The position numbers and the translations under genes were made by a program. From Curtobacterium pusillum (lineage in GTDB: Bacteria > Actinomycetota > Actinomycetes > Actinomycetales > Microbacteriaceae): a stretch of DNA of 64,000 nt. Where the stretch lies: contig NZ_VEIY01000001.1 of the NCBI RefSeq assembly GCF_007680845.1, positions 124,001 to 188,000 on the forward strand, written 5' to 3'. This document shows, in pieces, positions 1 through 6,654 of this stretch (positions are counted from its first letter, which is position 1; every line of letters starts with the position of its first letter). The notes below the pieces were generated by a model. It was not told where the DNA came from, made no database searches, and saw nothing but the letters and a program-made list of their open reading frames with translations.

Positions 1-1306
1 CGTCGGACGAACCGTACGCCGGGGTGAGGTACGACGAGGCGTCCGGGTAGTCCTGGAAGAACCCGAGCTGGAAGACGGGGTAGGCGCTCTTGCCGACGTT
101 CCCGACGTAGGTGTCCCAGCTCGCCGACTGCAGGTCGACCGTGAACAGCCCGGTGTCCTCGAGCTGCTGCTTGATGAGGGCGTACTCGTCGTCGGACCCC
201 GAGCCGTAGTGGTCGGTCGTGTACTCGATCGGCAGCGTGATCGGGGTGGTCACGCCGGCCTTCGCGAGGATGTCCTTCGCGTCCTCGTCGGCGACGGCCT
301 TGAACGGCTCGGTCGCCCCGGCGAACCCGGTCGGCACGATCGACCACGCCGGTGCGTAGGTGCCCTGGTAGACGTCCTTCGCGATGGCCGCCCGGTCGAT
401 CGTGGCGTCGACCGCCTGCCGGATCGCCTGCTTCTGCGCGGCGTCCTTCCCCGGCATGGTCTGCAGGTTGAACGCGAGGAACCGGACCTCGCCGGAGTTG
501 CCCTGCACGCGCTGGAGCCCGTCGTCCTTCGACAGCGACGTCACCTCGGTCGGGGTGAGCTGGCGGTACGCGACGTCCGCGTCACCCTCCTGCACGGCGA
601 GCTTGAGGTCGGCGGACTTCGTGTACTGCTTGATCGTCACGTTCTTCGTCGCCGGAGCGGTGCCGTCGTAGTGCTCGTTCGCGGTCAGGGCGATCGTCGC
701 GCCGCCGTCCGCGGACTGCTCGAGTGCGTACGGACCGGAGCCGACGACGCCGGCGTTCGCGTGCACCTTCGTCTTCGAGAAGACGTTGCTGTCGACGATG
801 GCGCCCGCCATGCTCGCCAGCACGTAGGGGAACGTCTGGTCGTTCGCCTGCTTCAGGGTGAACGTCACGGTGCTGCCCGATGCCGAGACCGACGCCATGT
901 TGGCCAGCAGCGAGCCCGGGCCGCTCTTCGCCCCGAGCGACACCTGGCGCTCGAACGAGAACACCACGTCCTTCGCGGTCAGGTCGTCCCCGTTCGAGAA
1001 CTCGAGCCCCGTGCGGATCTGGCACACGTAGTGGGTGCCGTCGGTGAAGTCGCAGGACTTCGCCACCTCGGGGCTCGTCGAGGTCTTCCCCGCCGGGTAG
1101 GTGAGGAGGTGCTGGTAGAGCTGCGTCTGGACCGTGTAGCTGCCGCGGTCCCAGGCGCCGGCCGGGTCGAGGGAGGTCACGACGTCGGTGGTCCCGACGA
1201 CGAGACCGTCGGCGGTGTCGTCGCCGGAGGAGCCGGTCGACGCGCAGCCGGTCAGGAGGGCGGCGATCGCCGCGGTGAGCGCGATCGCGCTGGTTCGCTT
1301 CTTCAT
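1..1306 (-). CDS. ABC transporter family 5 substrate-binding lipoprotein (partial)
   Basis: This is an extracytoplasmic binding protein of the peptide/nickel/opine class (SBP family 5). The N-terminus has basic residues, a hydrophobic stretch and the lipobox LLTGC with Cys21, so it should be a lipoprotein. The body has family landmarks: a TSLDPAG segment after the mature start and the LEFSNGDDLTAKDVVFSFER block. The other end runs off the window: 435 codons are present, whereas relatives are usually above 500 residues. Its ATG overlaps the TGA of the upstream MSOX-like oxidase by four bases (ATGA), so it is the third gene of a flavo-oxidase operon. The coupling suggests it imports the amine, opine or Amadori-type substrate that the two oxidases degrade. 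That substrate is inferred, not visible. Confidence 0.88.
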   Translation of the reverse strand, partial: MKKRTSAIALTAAIAALLTGCASTGSSGDDTADGLVVGTTDVVTSLDPAGAWDRGSYTVQTQLYQHLLTYPAGKTSTSPEVAKSCDFTDGTHYVCQIRTGLEFSNGDDLTAKDVVFSFERQVSLGAKSGPGSLLANMASVSASGSTVTFTLKQANDQTFPYVLASMAGAIVDSNVFSKTKVHANAGVVGSGPYALEQSADGGATIALTANEHYDGTAPATKNVTIKQYTKSADLKLAVQEGDADVAYRQLTPTEVTSLSKDDGLQRVQGNSGEVRFLAFNLQTMPGKDAAQKQAIRQAVDATIDRAAIAKDVYQGTYAPAWSIVPTGFAGATEPFKAVADEDAKDILAKAGVTTPITLPIEYTTDHYGSGSDDEYALIKQQLEDTGLFTVDLQSASWDTYVGNVGKSAYPVFQLGFFQDYPDASSYLTPAYGSSD

Positions 1307-2445
1307 GGGGTTCCGATGGGGAGGGGTTCGGGCAGGGCGAAGCGGGGATGGGGTGCCCCGCCGGTCGCGAGCTCGGCGATCATGTCGCCGAGCAGCGGAG
1401 CGAACTTGAAGCCGTGGCCGGAGAACCCGGTCGCGACGGTGAGGGGCCCCCGACGGTCGATGACGAAGTCCTCGTCGGGGGAGTTGTCGTACAAGCAGCT
1501 GATGAACGTCGGCTTCGTCGCGTCCACACCGGGCACGAACCGTTCGACGTACGCCTGCAGCCGCGCGGCCTCGGCGGGCACGGGCGTGAAGTCGCGGTGG
1601 TCGGGGTCGACCAGGGGTCCAGTGCCGTGGAACCCGACCTTGACGCCCTCGCCCGGGGTGAGCAGGCCGTAGACGTCGTCCCCCTCGGCCCAGTGCACGA
1701 AGCTCGGCCAGGCCTCGTCCGGCAGGTGGCTGGGGAAGTGGGCGGGCTGCTCCTGGGTGACGCGGATGGCCGGGAGGCGCGCCCCGCGTTCCGCGAGCAG
1801 GGCACCGACCAGCGTGGGGGCCCACGAGCCCACCGCGGCCACCACGGACTGGGTGCGGACCGACGTGGTCCCGCCGTCGGCACCGGTCACCGCGACCGTC
1901 ACCGCGTCGCCGTGGTCCTCGATCCCGCTCACCCGGGTGCCGAACCGGAGCTCGGCGAGCCCGGTCCGTTCGGCCAGCGTGAGGAAGACCTCGATCGCGT
2001 CGGCTGAGCGGATGCGCCCCGCGGTGGCGTGCGTGAGCACGTGCCCCTCGAAGGCGATGCCGGGCCAGCGCGCGGCGGCTGCGTCCGGGGTGAGGGTCTC
2101 GTGCGGGATGCCCGCGTCCGCGAGCGCGGCGGCGATGGCGTCGACGACCTCGGGCCGGCCGTGGTCGACGGCGCCGGTCCGGTCGATGAGCGTCGTGCCG
2201 CCGGCCGCCTCCAACGCTTCCCACAGCTCGAGGGCACGGGTCGTCAGCGCGACGTACTCGGCGTCGGCGTAGCCCTGCCGGAAGATCCGGGTCGCACCGT
2301 GCGAGGAACCGTTGTGGTGTCCACGCTCGTGCTGCTCGACGAGGAGGACCCGCTCGCCCCTGGCGGTGAGGGCGTACGCGGTGGCGGCGCCGACGACCCC
2401 GCCGCCGATCACGACGTGGGTGGTGGCGTCCGTGCTCGGGCTCAT
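1303..2445 (-). CDS. FAD-dependent amine oxidase, sarcosine/N-methyltryptophan oxidase type
   Basis: This is a 380-residue flavoprotein of the monomeric sarcosine oxidase (MSOX/SolA) type, which oxidises secondary amines with release of H2O2. The Rossmann GGGVVG motif lies at residues 14-19. Near the C-terminus is the block CLYDNSPDEDFVID, in which Cys317 corresponds to the cysteine that carries covalent FAD in MSOX. It is followed by the typical GFSGHGFK motif. The ATG overlaps the stop of the upstream oxidase gene, and its own stop overlaps the start of the binding-protein gene. Fructosyl-amino-acid oxidases and pipecolate oxidases belong to the same superfamily, so the exact substrate cannot be read from the sequence. 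Confidence 0.88.
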   Translation of the reverse strand: MSPSTDATTHVVIGGGVVGAATAYALTARGERVLLVEQHERGHHNGSSHGATRIFRQGYADAEYVALTTRALELWEALEAAGGTTLIDRTGAVDHGRPEVVDAIAAALADAGIPHETLTPDAAAARWPGIAFEGHVLTHATAGRIRSADAIEVFLTLAERTGLAELRFGTRVSGIEDHGDAVTVAVTGADGGTTSVRTQSVVAAVGSWAPTLVGALLAERGARLPAIRVTQEQPAHFPSHLPDEAWPSFVHWAEGDDVYGLLTPGEGVKVGFHGTGPLVDPDHRDFTPVPAEAARLQAYVERFVPGVDATKPTFISCLYDNSPDEDFVIDRRGPLTVATGFSGHGFKFAPLLGDMIAELATGGAPHPRFALPEPLPIGTP

Positions 2446-3710
2446 GCTGCCGCTCCGGCACGTCGGGCGTCGGCCTCGCGCCGGGCTGGCATCAGCCCGA
2501 TGACGTCCTGCTCGCTCGGCGCCTCGGCCGGGAACCGTGCCGGGTCGTAGCGGCTCGCGTCGCCGAGGGTGGTCGTGCCCGTGACGCTGATCTCGGCGGC
2601 GATCCGCCCGAGCCCGGGGCCGTGCGTCACACCGGACTCGTTGTCGCCGCCGGCCACCACGAGACCGGCCAGCTCCGGCACCCGGCCGACGATGAAGTTC
2701 CGGTCCGCGGTCATCGAGACGACGCCCTGGGTCGCGGTCTCGTCCGCTCCGAGGGCGCTCGCCGCGTCCGGCAGGAGCCCCGCCACGAGCGGGTGCAGGT
2801 ACTCGCGCATGGCGTCCAGCAGGTCCGGGCGGACCGGTCGCCGTGCCGGTTCGGTGCGCCGGTCGGACCCGCCGACGAAGAGCGGTTCGTAGCCGCGGCC
2901 CGCGCCGTAGGTCAGGCCGCCGCGGTGCTCCCGGATCCACAGCCCGTGCAGCTCCGGCAGCATGAGCGTCGGCAGGGTGCCCGGCAGCCCGAACGGCTTC
3001 GTGACCAGGCGGCTCGCGACCACCCGCACGGTGGGCAGCTCGCGACCGAGGGGTGCGAGGAGGGTGTTCGTCCAGCTGCCGGCGGCGAGCACGACCCGGC
3101 TCGCCGCGATCACGGGACCGCCCGCGGTCCGGACGCCCGTGACGGAGCCGTCCCGCGCCTCCAGGCCGGTGACCCGGGTGTGCTCGTGGAACGTGACGCC
3201 GCGAGCGCGCAGTGCGGAGACGAGAGCCGCGGCCGTGTCGGGCGCGCTGATCTGGATGCCGTCCGGGTGGAAGAAGCCGGCCGTGACGGCGGACGGGTCG
3301 AGGCCGGGGACGAGCTCGGCCGCTTCGTCGGGGGTGAGCGTGCGTGCGCCCGCCGGGCGGAACCGGTGGTCCTCGAACGGCGGGATGTGGTCGGCGCGGC
3401 CCTCCTCCGTGACCGTCAGCCAGACGTTGCCGTTCTGCCGGTACCCGGTCTCGCCGTTCCCCGACTCGCTGAGGCGGCGGTAGAAGTCGATGCCGTACTG
3501 CTCGACGTCCCGCTCGGACTCGTTCCAGTACCAGGCGTACCCGGCTGCCCACAGGCCGACGAACCCGGCGCCGGCGGTCGTGGTGCCACCGGCTGCTGGG
3601 CCGCTGTCGACCACGACGACGCGCTGCCCGAGGTCGGCGAGGTGCCACGCGGTGCTCAGGCCGATGATGCCGGCGCCGACGACGACCGTGGGGGAGGCGG
3701 GGGAGGACAT
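2442..3710 (-). CDS. FAD-dependent oxidoreductase, DadA/glycine oxidase-like
   Basis: This is a 422-residue DAO-family flavoprotein (D-amino-acid dehydrogenase, glycine or sarcosine oxidase type). The N-terminal FAD motif is VVVGAGIIGLSTAWHLA. The C-terminal part carries the DRNFIVGRVPELAGLVVAGGDNESGVTHGPGLG block that closes the flavin pocket. I chose the ATG at 3710 because a TACGAT hexamer (3717-3722) lies exactly six bases upstream, the geometry of a leaderless start. A GTG at 3743 would add 11 residues without a better ribosome site. It is the first gene of the three-gene operon. Two unlike flavo-oxidases in series suggest stepwise breakdown of an N-substituted amino acid. That is inference. 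Confidence 0.85.
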   Translation of the reverse strand: MSSPASPTVVVGAGIIGLSTAWHLADLGQRVVVVDSGPAAGGTTTAGAGFVGLWAAGYAWYWNESERDVEQYGIDFYRRLSESGNGETGYRQNGNVWLTVTEEGRADHIPPFEDHRFRPAGARTLTPDEAAELVPGLDPSAVTAGFFHPDGIQISAPDTAAALVSALRARGVTFHEHTRVTGLEARDGSVTGVRTAGGPVIAASRVVLAAGSWTNTLLAPLGRELPTVRVVASRLVTKPFGLPGTLPTLMLPELHGLWIREHRGGLTYGAGRGYEPLFVGGSDRRTEPARRPVRPDLLDAMREYLHPLVAGLLPDAASALGADETATQGVVSMTADRNFIVGRVPELAGLVVAGGDNESGVTHGPGLGRIAAEISVTGTTTLGDASRYDPARFPAEAPSEQDVIGLMPARREADARRAGAAA

Positions 3711-3785
3711 GCCCAGATCGTAGTTGCGGTGCGTTTCCGACACGTGTCGTCCATGACGCCGTGTGACGCGACGGCTGCGCGGTCG

Positions 3786-4778
3786 TCAGCGCGCTGCGGC
3801 GAACGCCCCGAGCACGGCGTGGGCGGTCTCCGCCACGAGGGCGTCGTCGTACGGGGTGCCGGGCTGGTTCCTCGTGGTGAGCACCGAGATGACGATCGGG
3901 TCCCCGTCGGGCCGGGTCACCAGTGCGACGTCGTCCCGGATGCCGCCGGCGCCACCGGACTTGTCCGCCACCGTCCACCCCGTGGGTGCGCCGGCGCGGA
4001 CGAGGGTGTCGCCGGTGGCGTTGCCGCTCATCCACGCCTCGAGGAGTGCCGTGTCGGCGGGACCGAGGGTCCGCCCGTCGAGGACCCGGGCCAATGACGC
4101 CGTGGACGCGGCCGCGGTGGTGGTGTCCTCCGTGCTGCCGGGTTCGATCATGTTGAGGGCCGGTTCGTCGTGCACCACCTCGGTCGTCCGGTCGCCGAGG
4201 TCCCGCAGCGCTGCGCCGAGCGACGCCGGGCCGCCGATGTGCTCCAGGACGACGTTCAGCGCCGTGTTGTCGCTCTGCCGGACCGCGGCCTCGGCGAGCT
4301 GGGCGAGGGTGAGACCGTCGGCCACGTGCGCTCCCGTCACCGGGGAGTGCCCGGCGGCCGCGACGTCGTCCACGGTCCAGTGCACCCGTGCGTCGCGGGC
4401 GTGGCCGCGCACGGTGCGGAGGAACTGCGCCGCGGCGAACACCTTGATCGTCGAGGCGTAGCCGAAGCGCCGGTCGCCCCGGTACGAGACGGTGTCGCCG
4501 GTCGTGGTGTCCGTGGCGACCACGCCGACCGTGGCGTCGTACTCGTGTTCGAGGGCGGCGAGGGCCCCGGTGACGGCGGCGCGGTCTGCGTCGCTGACGG
4601 TCGGGGTCCGGGTCCGGGTCCGGGTCGGGGTCGGAGTGGCCGGGGGTGCGCTCGCGCTCGCCTCCGTGCCGGTCGGTGCTCTCGTCGCGTCGCCAGTGCT
4701 GCAGCCGGCGAGGACGAGTGCGGCGGCGATGCCGGCACCGACGACGAGCGGGACGGGGGGGGCGGTGCATGGGAGCAC
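3786..4778 (-). CDS. class A beta-lactamase (lipoprotein)
   Basis: This is a 330-residue serine beta-lactamase with all class A motifs: S109-T-I-K (SXXK nucleophile), S169-D-N (SDN), E205-P-A-L-N (the ExxLN loop with the general base) and K273-S-G (KTG box). The hydrophobic N-terminus ends in LVLAGC with Cys26, predicting a membrane-anchored lipoprotein. A Pro/Thr/Arg linker (residues about 45-60) encoded by a short repeat near 4604-4640 precedes the catalytic domain. The GTG at 4778 is the only sensible start, because any longer reading would translate through the tRNA gene. It lies 27 bases behind tRNA-Gly on the same strand with no visible terminator between them. It hydrolyses beta-lactams, but its spectrum cannot be deduced. 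Confidence 0.92.
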   Translation of the reverse strand: MLPCTAPPVPLVVGAGIAAALVLAGCSTGDATRAPTGTEASASAPPATPTPTRTRTRTPTVSDADRAAVTGALAALEHEYDATVGVVATDTTTGDTVSYRGDRRFGYASTIKVFAAAQFLRTVRGHARDARVHWTVDDVAAAGHSPVTGAHVADGLTLAQLAEAAVRQSDNTALNVVLEHIGGPASLGAALRDLGDRTTEVVHDEPALNMIEPGSTEDTTTAAASTASLARVLDGRTLGPADTALLEAWMSGNATGDTLVRAGAPTGWTVADKSGGAGGIRDDVALVTRPDGDPIVISVLTTRNQPGTPYDDALVAETAHAVLGAFAAAR

Positions 4779-4805
4779 CCTCGCACACCCCGGAGGAGGA
4801 ATCGG

Positions 4806-4876
4806 AGCGAGTGACGGGAATCGAACCCGCGCTACCAGCTTGGGAAGCTGGAGTTCTACCATTGAACTACACTCGC
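4806..4876 (-). tRNA. tRNA-Gly (anticodon CCC)
   Basis: On the minus strand this 71-base sequence folds as a cloverleaf. The acceptor arms GCGAGTG and CACTCGC pair perfectly. The anticodon stem CCAGC/GCTGG encloses the loop TTCCCAA, giving anticodon CCC. The T-arm contains GGTTCGATTCC. The 3' CCA is not encoded. A TAGGCT -10-like hexamer at 4902-4907 suits a start about 20 bases upstream of the mature 5' end. The beta-lactamase gene follows 27 bases downstream. Confidence 0.95.
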
Positions 4877-5098
4877 GTGCCCCGCTCGGCGGGACGCAGC
4901 AAGCCTAGCGGATTCTGCGCTGGACGCGAGCCGGGTGCTCCCGAGCGCCGCGTGCCGGACCGGCACCGCGCCTCCAGACCGCACTCCTCGCGACCGGACC
5001 CGAGTACCCGCTGTGAGCACGTCAGCCTGACGGACAGGTGTCGCCCTCGTGTGTACCGTCCAGGTGGATCGAGCGAGCCGAACCCGAGGAGGACCCGG
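4877..5098. promoter_or_regulatory. divergent promoter region between tRNA-Gly and the 5099 gene
   Basis: This is a 222-base gap between divergent genes. It holds the TAGGCT -10 of the tRNA on the minus strand (4902-4907) and, toward the plus-strand gene, a TACCGT hexamer at 5054-5059 and a strong ribosome site (GAGGAGG) just before the ATG at 5099. A degenerate copy of the GGAGGCGCG inverted repeat (right arm 4966-4977, weak left arm near 4919) lies between them. Confidence 0.45.
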
Positions 5099-6169
5099 AT
5101 GGTCAGGCATCCCCTCATCGACGACGTCGTCGGACCAGCCATCGTGGTCGACTCCGCGTCACCGGTGGTGTGGCTGACCGAAGCGCTCGCCTCCCTGCTC
5201 CGCCGGGCCTCCGAGTCCGGCCGGATGGTCGTGCTCCGCACCGGCCAGGAGGCGCGGCTCACGCCCGCCCTCCGGCACGCGCTGGGTGCGCACGGCGCCG
5301 CGTGGGCGGTGGCCGATCCCGACGGCACGCTGCGGGACGGCCGGACCGGCGTCGCCGCCGACGGCGGCATCGAGGACTTCGTCCACCACGGTCCCGAGCT
5401 CGTCGGGACGCCCTCGCCGGGGCACCCCGTCGCCGGGGACTCGGTCCGGCAGATCAGCATCGACCTGACCCTGCGGCACCACGCCGAGCGCGCCGTCGAC
5501 ATCGGATCCGCGATCGAAGCGCTGTGCGAGACCGTCGGCACGTGCCCGACCCGCTGGGGGACCGCCGAACCGCTCACGGTGCCGTGGGACCGCTGGGTCG
5601 TCACGCAGTACGCCAAGCACGAGGCGCCGGCGGTGTCGACCTCGTACGCCGTGGGCGAGGGGTTCTCCGCGACGATGACGGCGCACCTGCTCGACGGCGT
5701 GGTCGTCGAGACCGTGTCCGCCGTCCTGACCATCCCCGAGGAGGGCGCCGACCCGGAGCTCGCGTCCGCGCTGCTCGAAGCGGTGCAGCGCGTGGCGGAC
5801 GAGGTCGAGCCGGTCTTCGGCGTCGTGATGCAGCGCCGCGGGGACGCCGACCACCTCGTCCGCGCCACGTCGCACGGCGAACCCTCCCCGCTCGCGGTCG
5901 TGGTGGGCGCCGAGGCGACCGAGTTCCTCGACCGCGACGGCGTGTGGCCGCCCCCGCGCACCTCCACGTCGACCTTCGGCGGCGGCGGACTCGTCATCCG
6001 GTTCGACGACGGTTGGGAAGCACTCGAAGCGTTCCTGGACCGCATCGACGAGGACCGCTTCCTGCAGCTCGTCGGCGGCGCACCGCTCGACCCCGCCCAC
6101 GACGAGGGCACGCTCGACGGTCACGTCGGCGGTGCTCCGCAGGCGCTCGGCGGCAACCGTGCCCCGTGA
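5099..6169 (+). CDS. uncharacterised protein, possibly DUF6177 family
   Basis: This is a 356-residue soluble protein without signal peptide or membrane segment. The ATG has an excellent ribosome site (GAGGAGG, seven bases away). The N-terminal half (about 1-120) has an IVVDSASPVVWLTEAL opening. The central part has CPTRWGTAEPLTVPWDRWVVTQYAK, and the C-terminal third has a glycine-rich FGGGGLVIRFDDGWEALEAFLDRI segment. From memory this resembles actinobacterial DUF6177 proteins, some of which sit near type VII secretion genes, but no EccC or WXG100 gene is visible here, so I assign no function. The next gene overlaps its 3' end, so the two are probably co-translated. Confidence 0.7.
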   Translation: MVRHPLIDDVVGPAIVVDSASPVVWLTEALASLLRRASESGRMVVLRTGQEARLTPALRHALGAHGAAWAVADPDGTLRDGRTGVAADGGIEDFVHHGPELVGTPSPGHPVAGDSVRQISIDLTLRHHAERAVDIGSAIEALCETVGTCPTRWGTAEPLTVPWDRWVVTQYAKHEAPAVSTSYAVGEGFSATMTAHLLDGVVVETVSAVLTIPEEGADPELASALLEAVQRVADEVEPVFGVVMQRRGDADHLVRATSHGEPSPLAVVVGAEATEFLDRDGVWPPPRTSTSTFGGGGLVIRFDDGWEALEAFLDRIDEDRFLQLVGGAPLDPAHDEGTLDGHVGGAPQALGGNRAP

Positions 6170-6506
6170 CGTCACGCTGCTGTGCCGCGAGCCCGTCGAG
6201 ACACGGGACGTCGCCGAGGCGCTGCTCCTGCACGACGAGGCCTGGGGCGTCCGAGCGCTCGACGACGGCCCCGTGATGCAGGTCTGCCGGGACGCCACGC
6301 ACCCGGTCATCACCGTCCTCGGGGTGCGGCGGGTGGACTCCCTCGACGAGGTCGCACGGATCCTGCCGGACGCCCCGGCGCTCTCGACGCCGCTGTGGTG
6401 GGTCGACACCGTCACCCCGGCCGGGGCCGACGGCGAGTCCGGGATCTCCGCTGCGCTCGAGGCCGCGCTGGACCTCGACGCGGTCTGCATCGTCCACGGG
6501 GACTGA
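6159..6506 (+). CDS. hypothetical protein overlapping the 5099 gene
   Basis: This is a 115-residue protein beginning at a GTG that overlaps the last 11 bases of the preceding gene. A second GTG at 6132 would add nine residues and overlap by 38 bases. It is acidic, with no signal or membrane segment. Visible features are a DVAEALLLHDEAWGVRALDD segment, a WWVDTVTP block and an acidic C-terminus. I do not recognise the family. The overlap argues that it acts together with the upstream protein, perhaps as a binding partner. Confidence 0.65.
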   Translation: MPRDVTLLCREPVETRDVAEALLLHDEAWGVRALDDGPVMQVCRDATHPVITVLGVRRVDSLDEVARILPDAPALSTPLWWVDTVTPAGADGESGISAALEAALDLDAVCIVHGD

Positions 6507-6654
6507 TCCGGCGACCTGCCCCCAGTTCTGGTGCGATTGCCCGATCCGCGCCCTGCGCGTCGCCGGACTGGCCGTACGGTGTGAACACCCGAGCCGACGA
6601 GCTGGGCGGATCCGCTCCTCGTCGGTACCGCTCTTCTCACTGAACAGGGCTCCA

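Noticed and set aside
1303..4788. A 1161-codon open frame on the minus strand covering three genes
   Set aside because: Its first two thirds are Arg/Pro-rich out-of-frame readings of the oxidase and beta-lactamase genes. Only the last 380 residues (the MSOX-like oxidase) are real.
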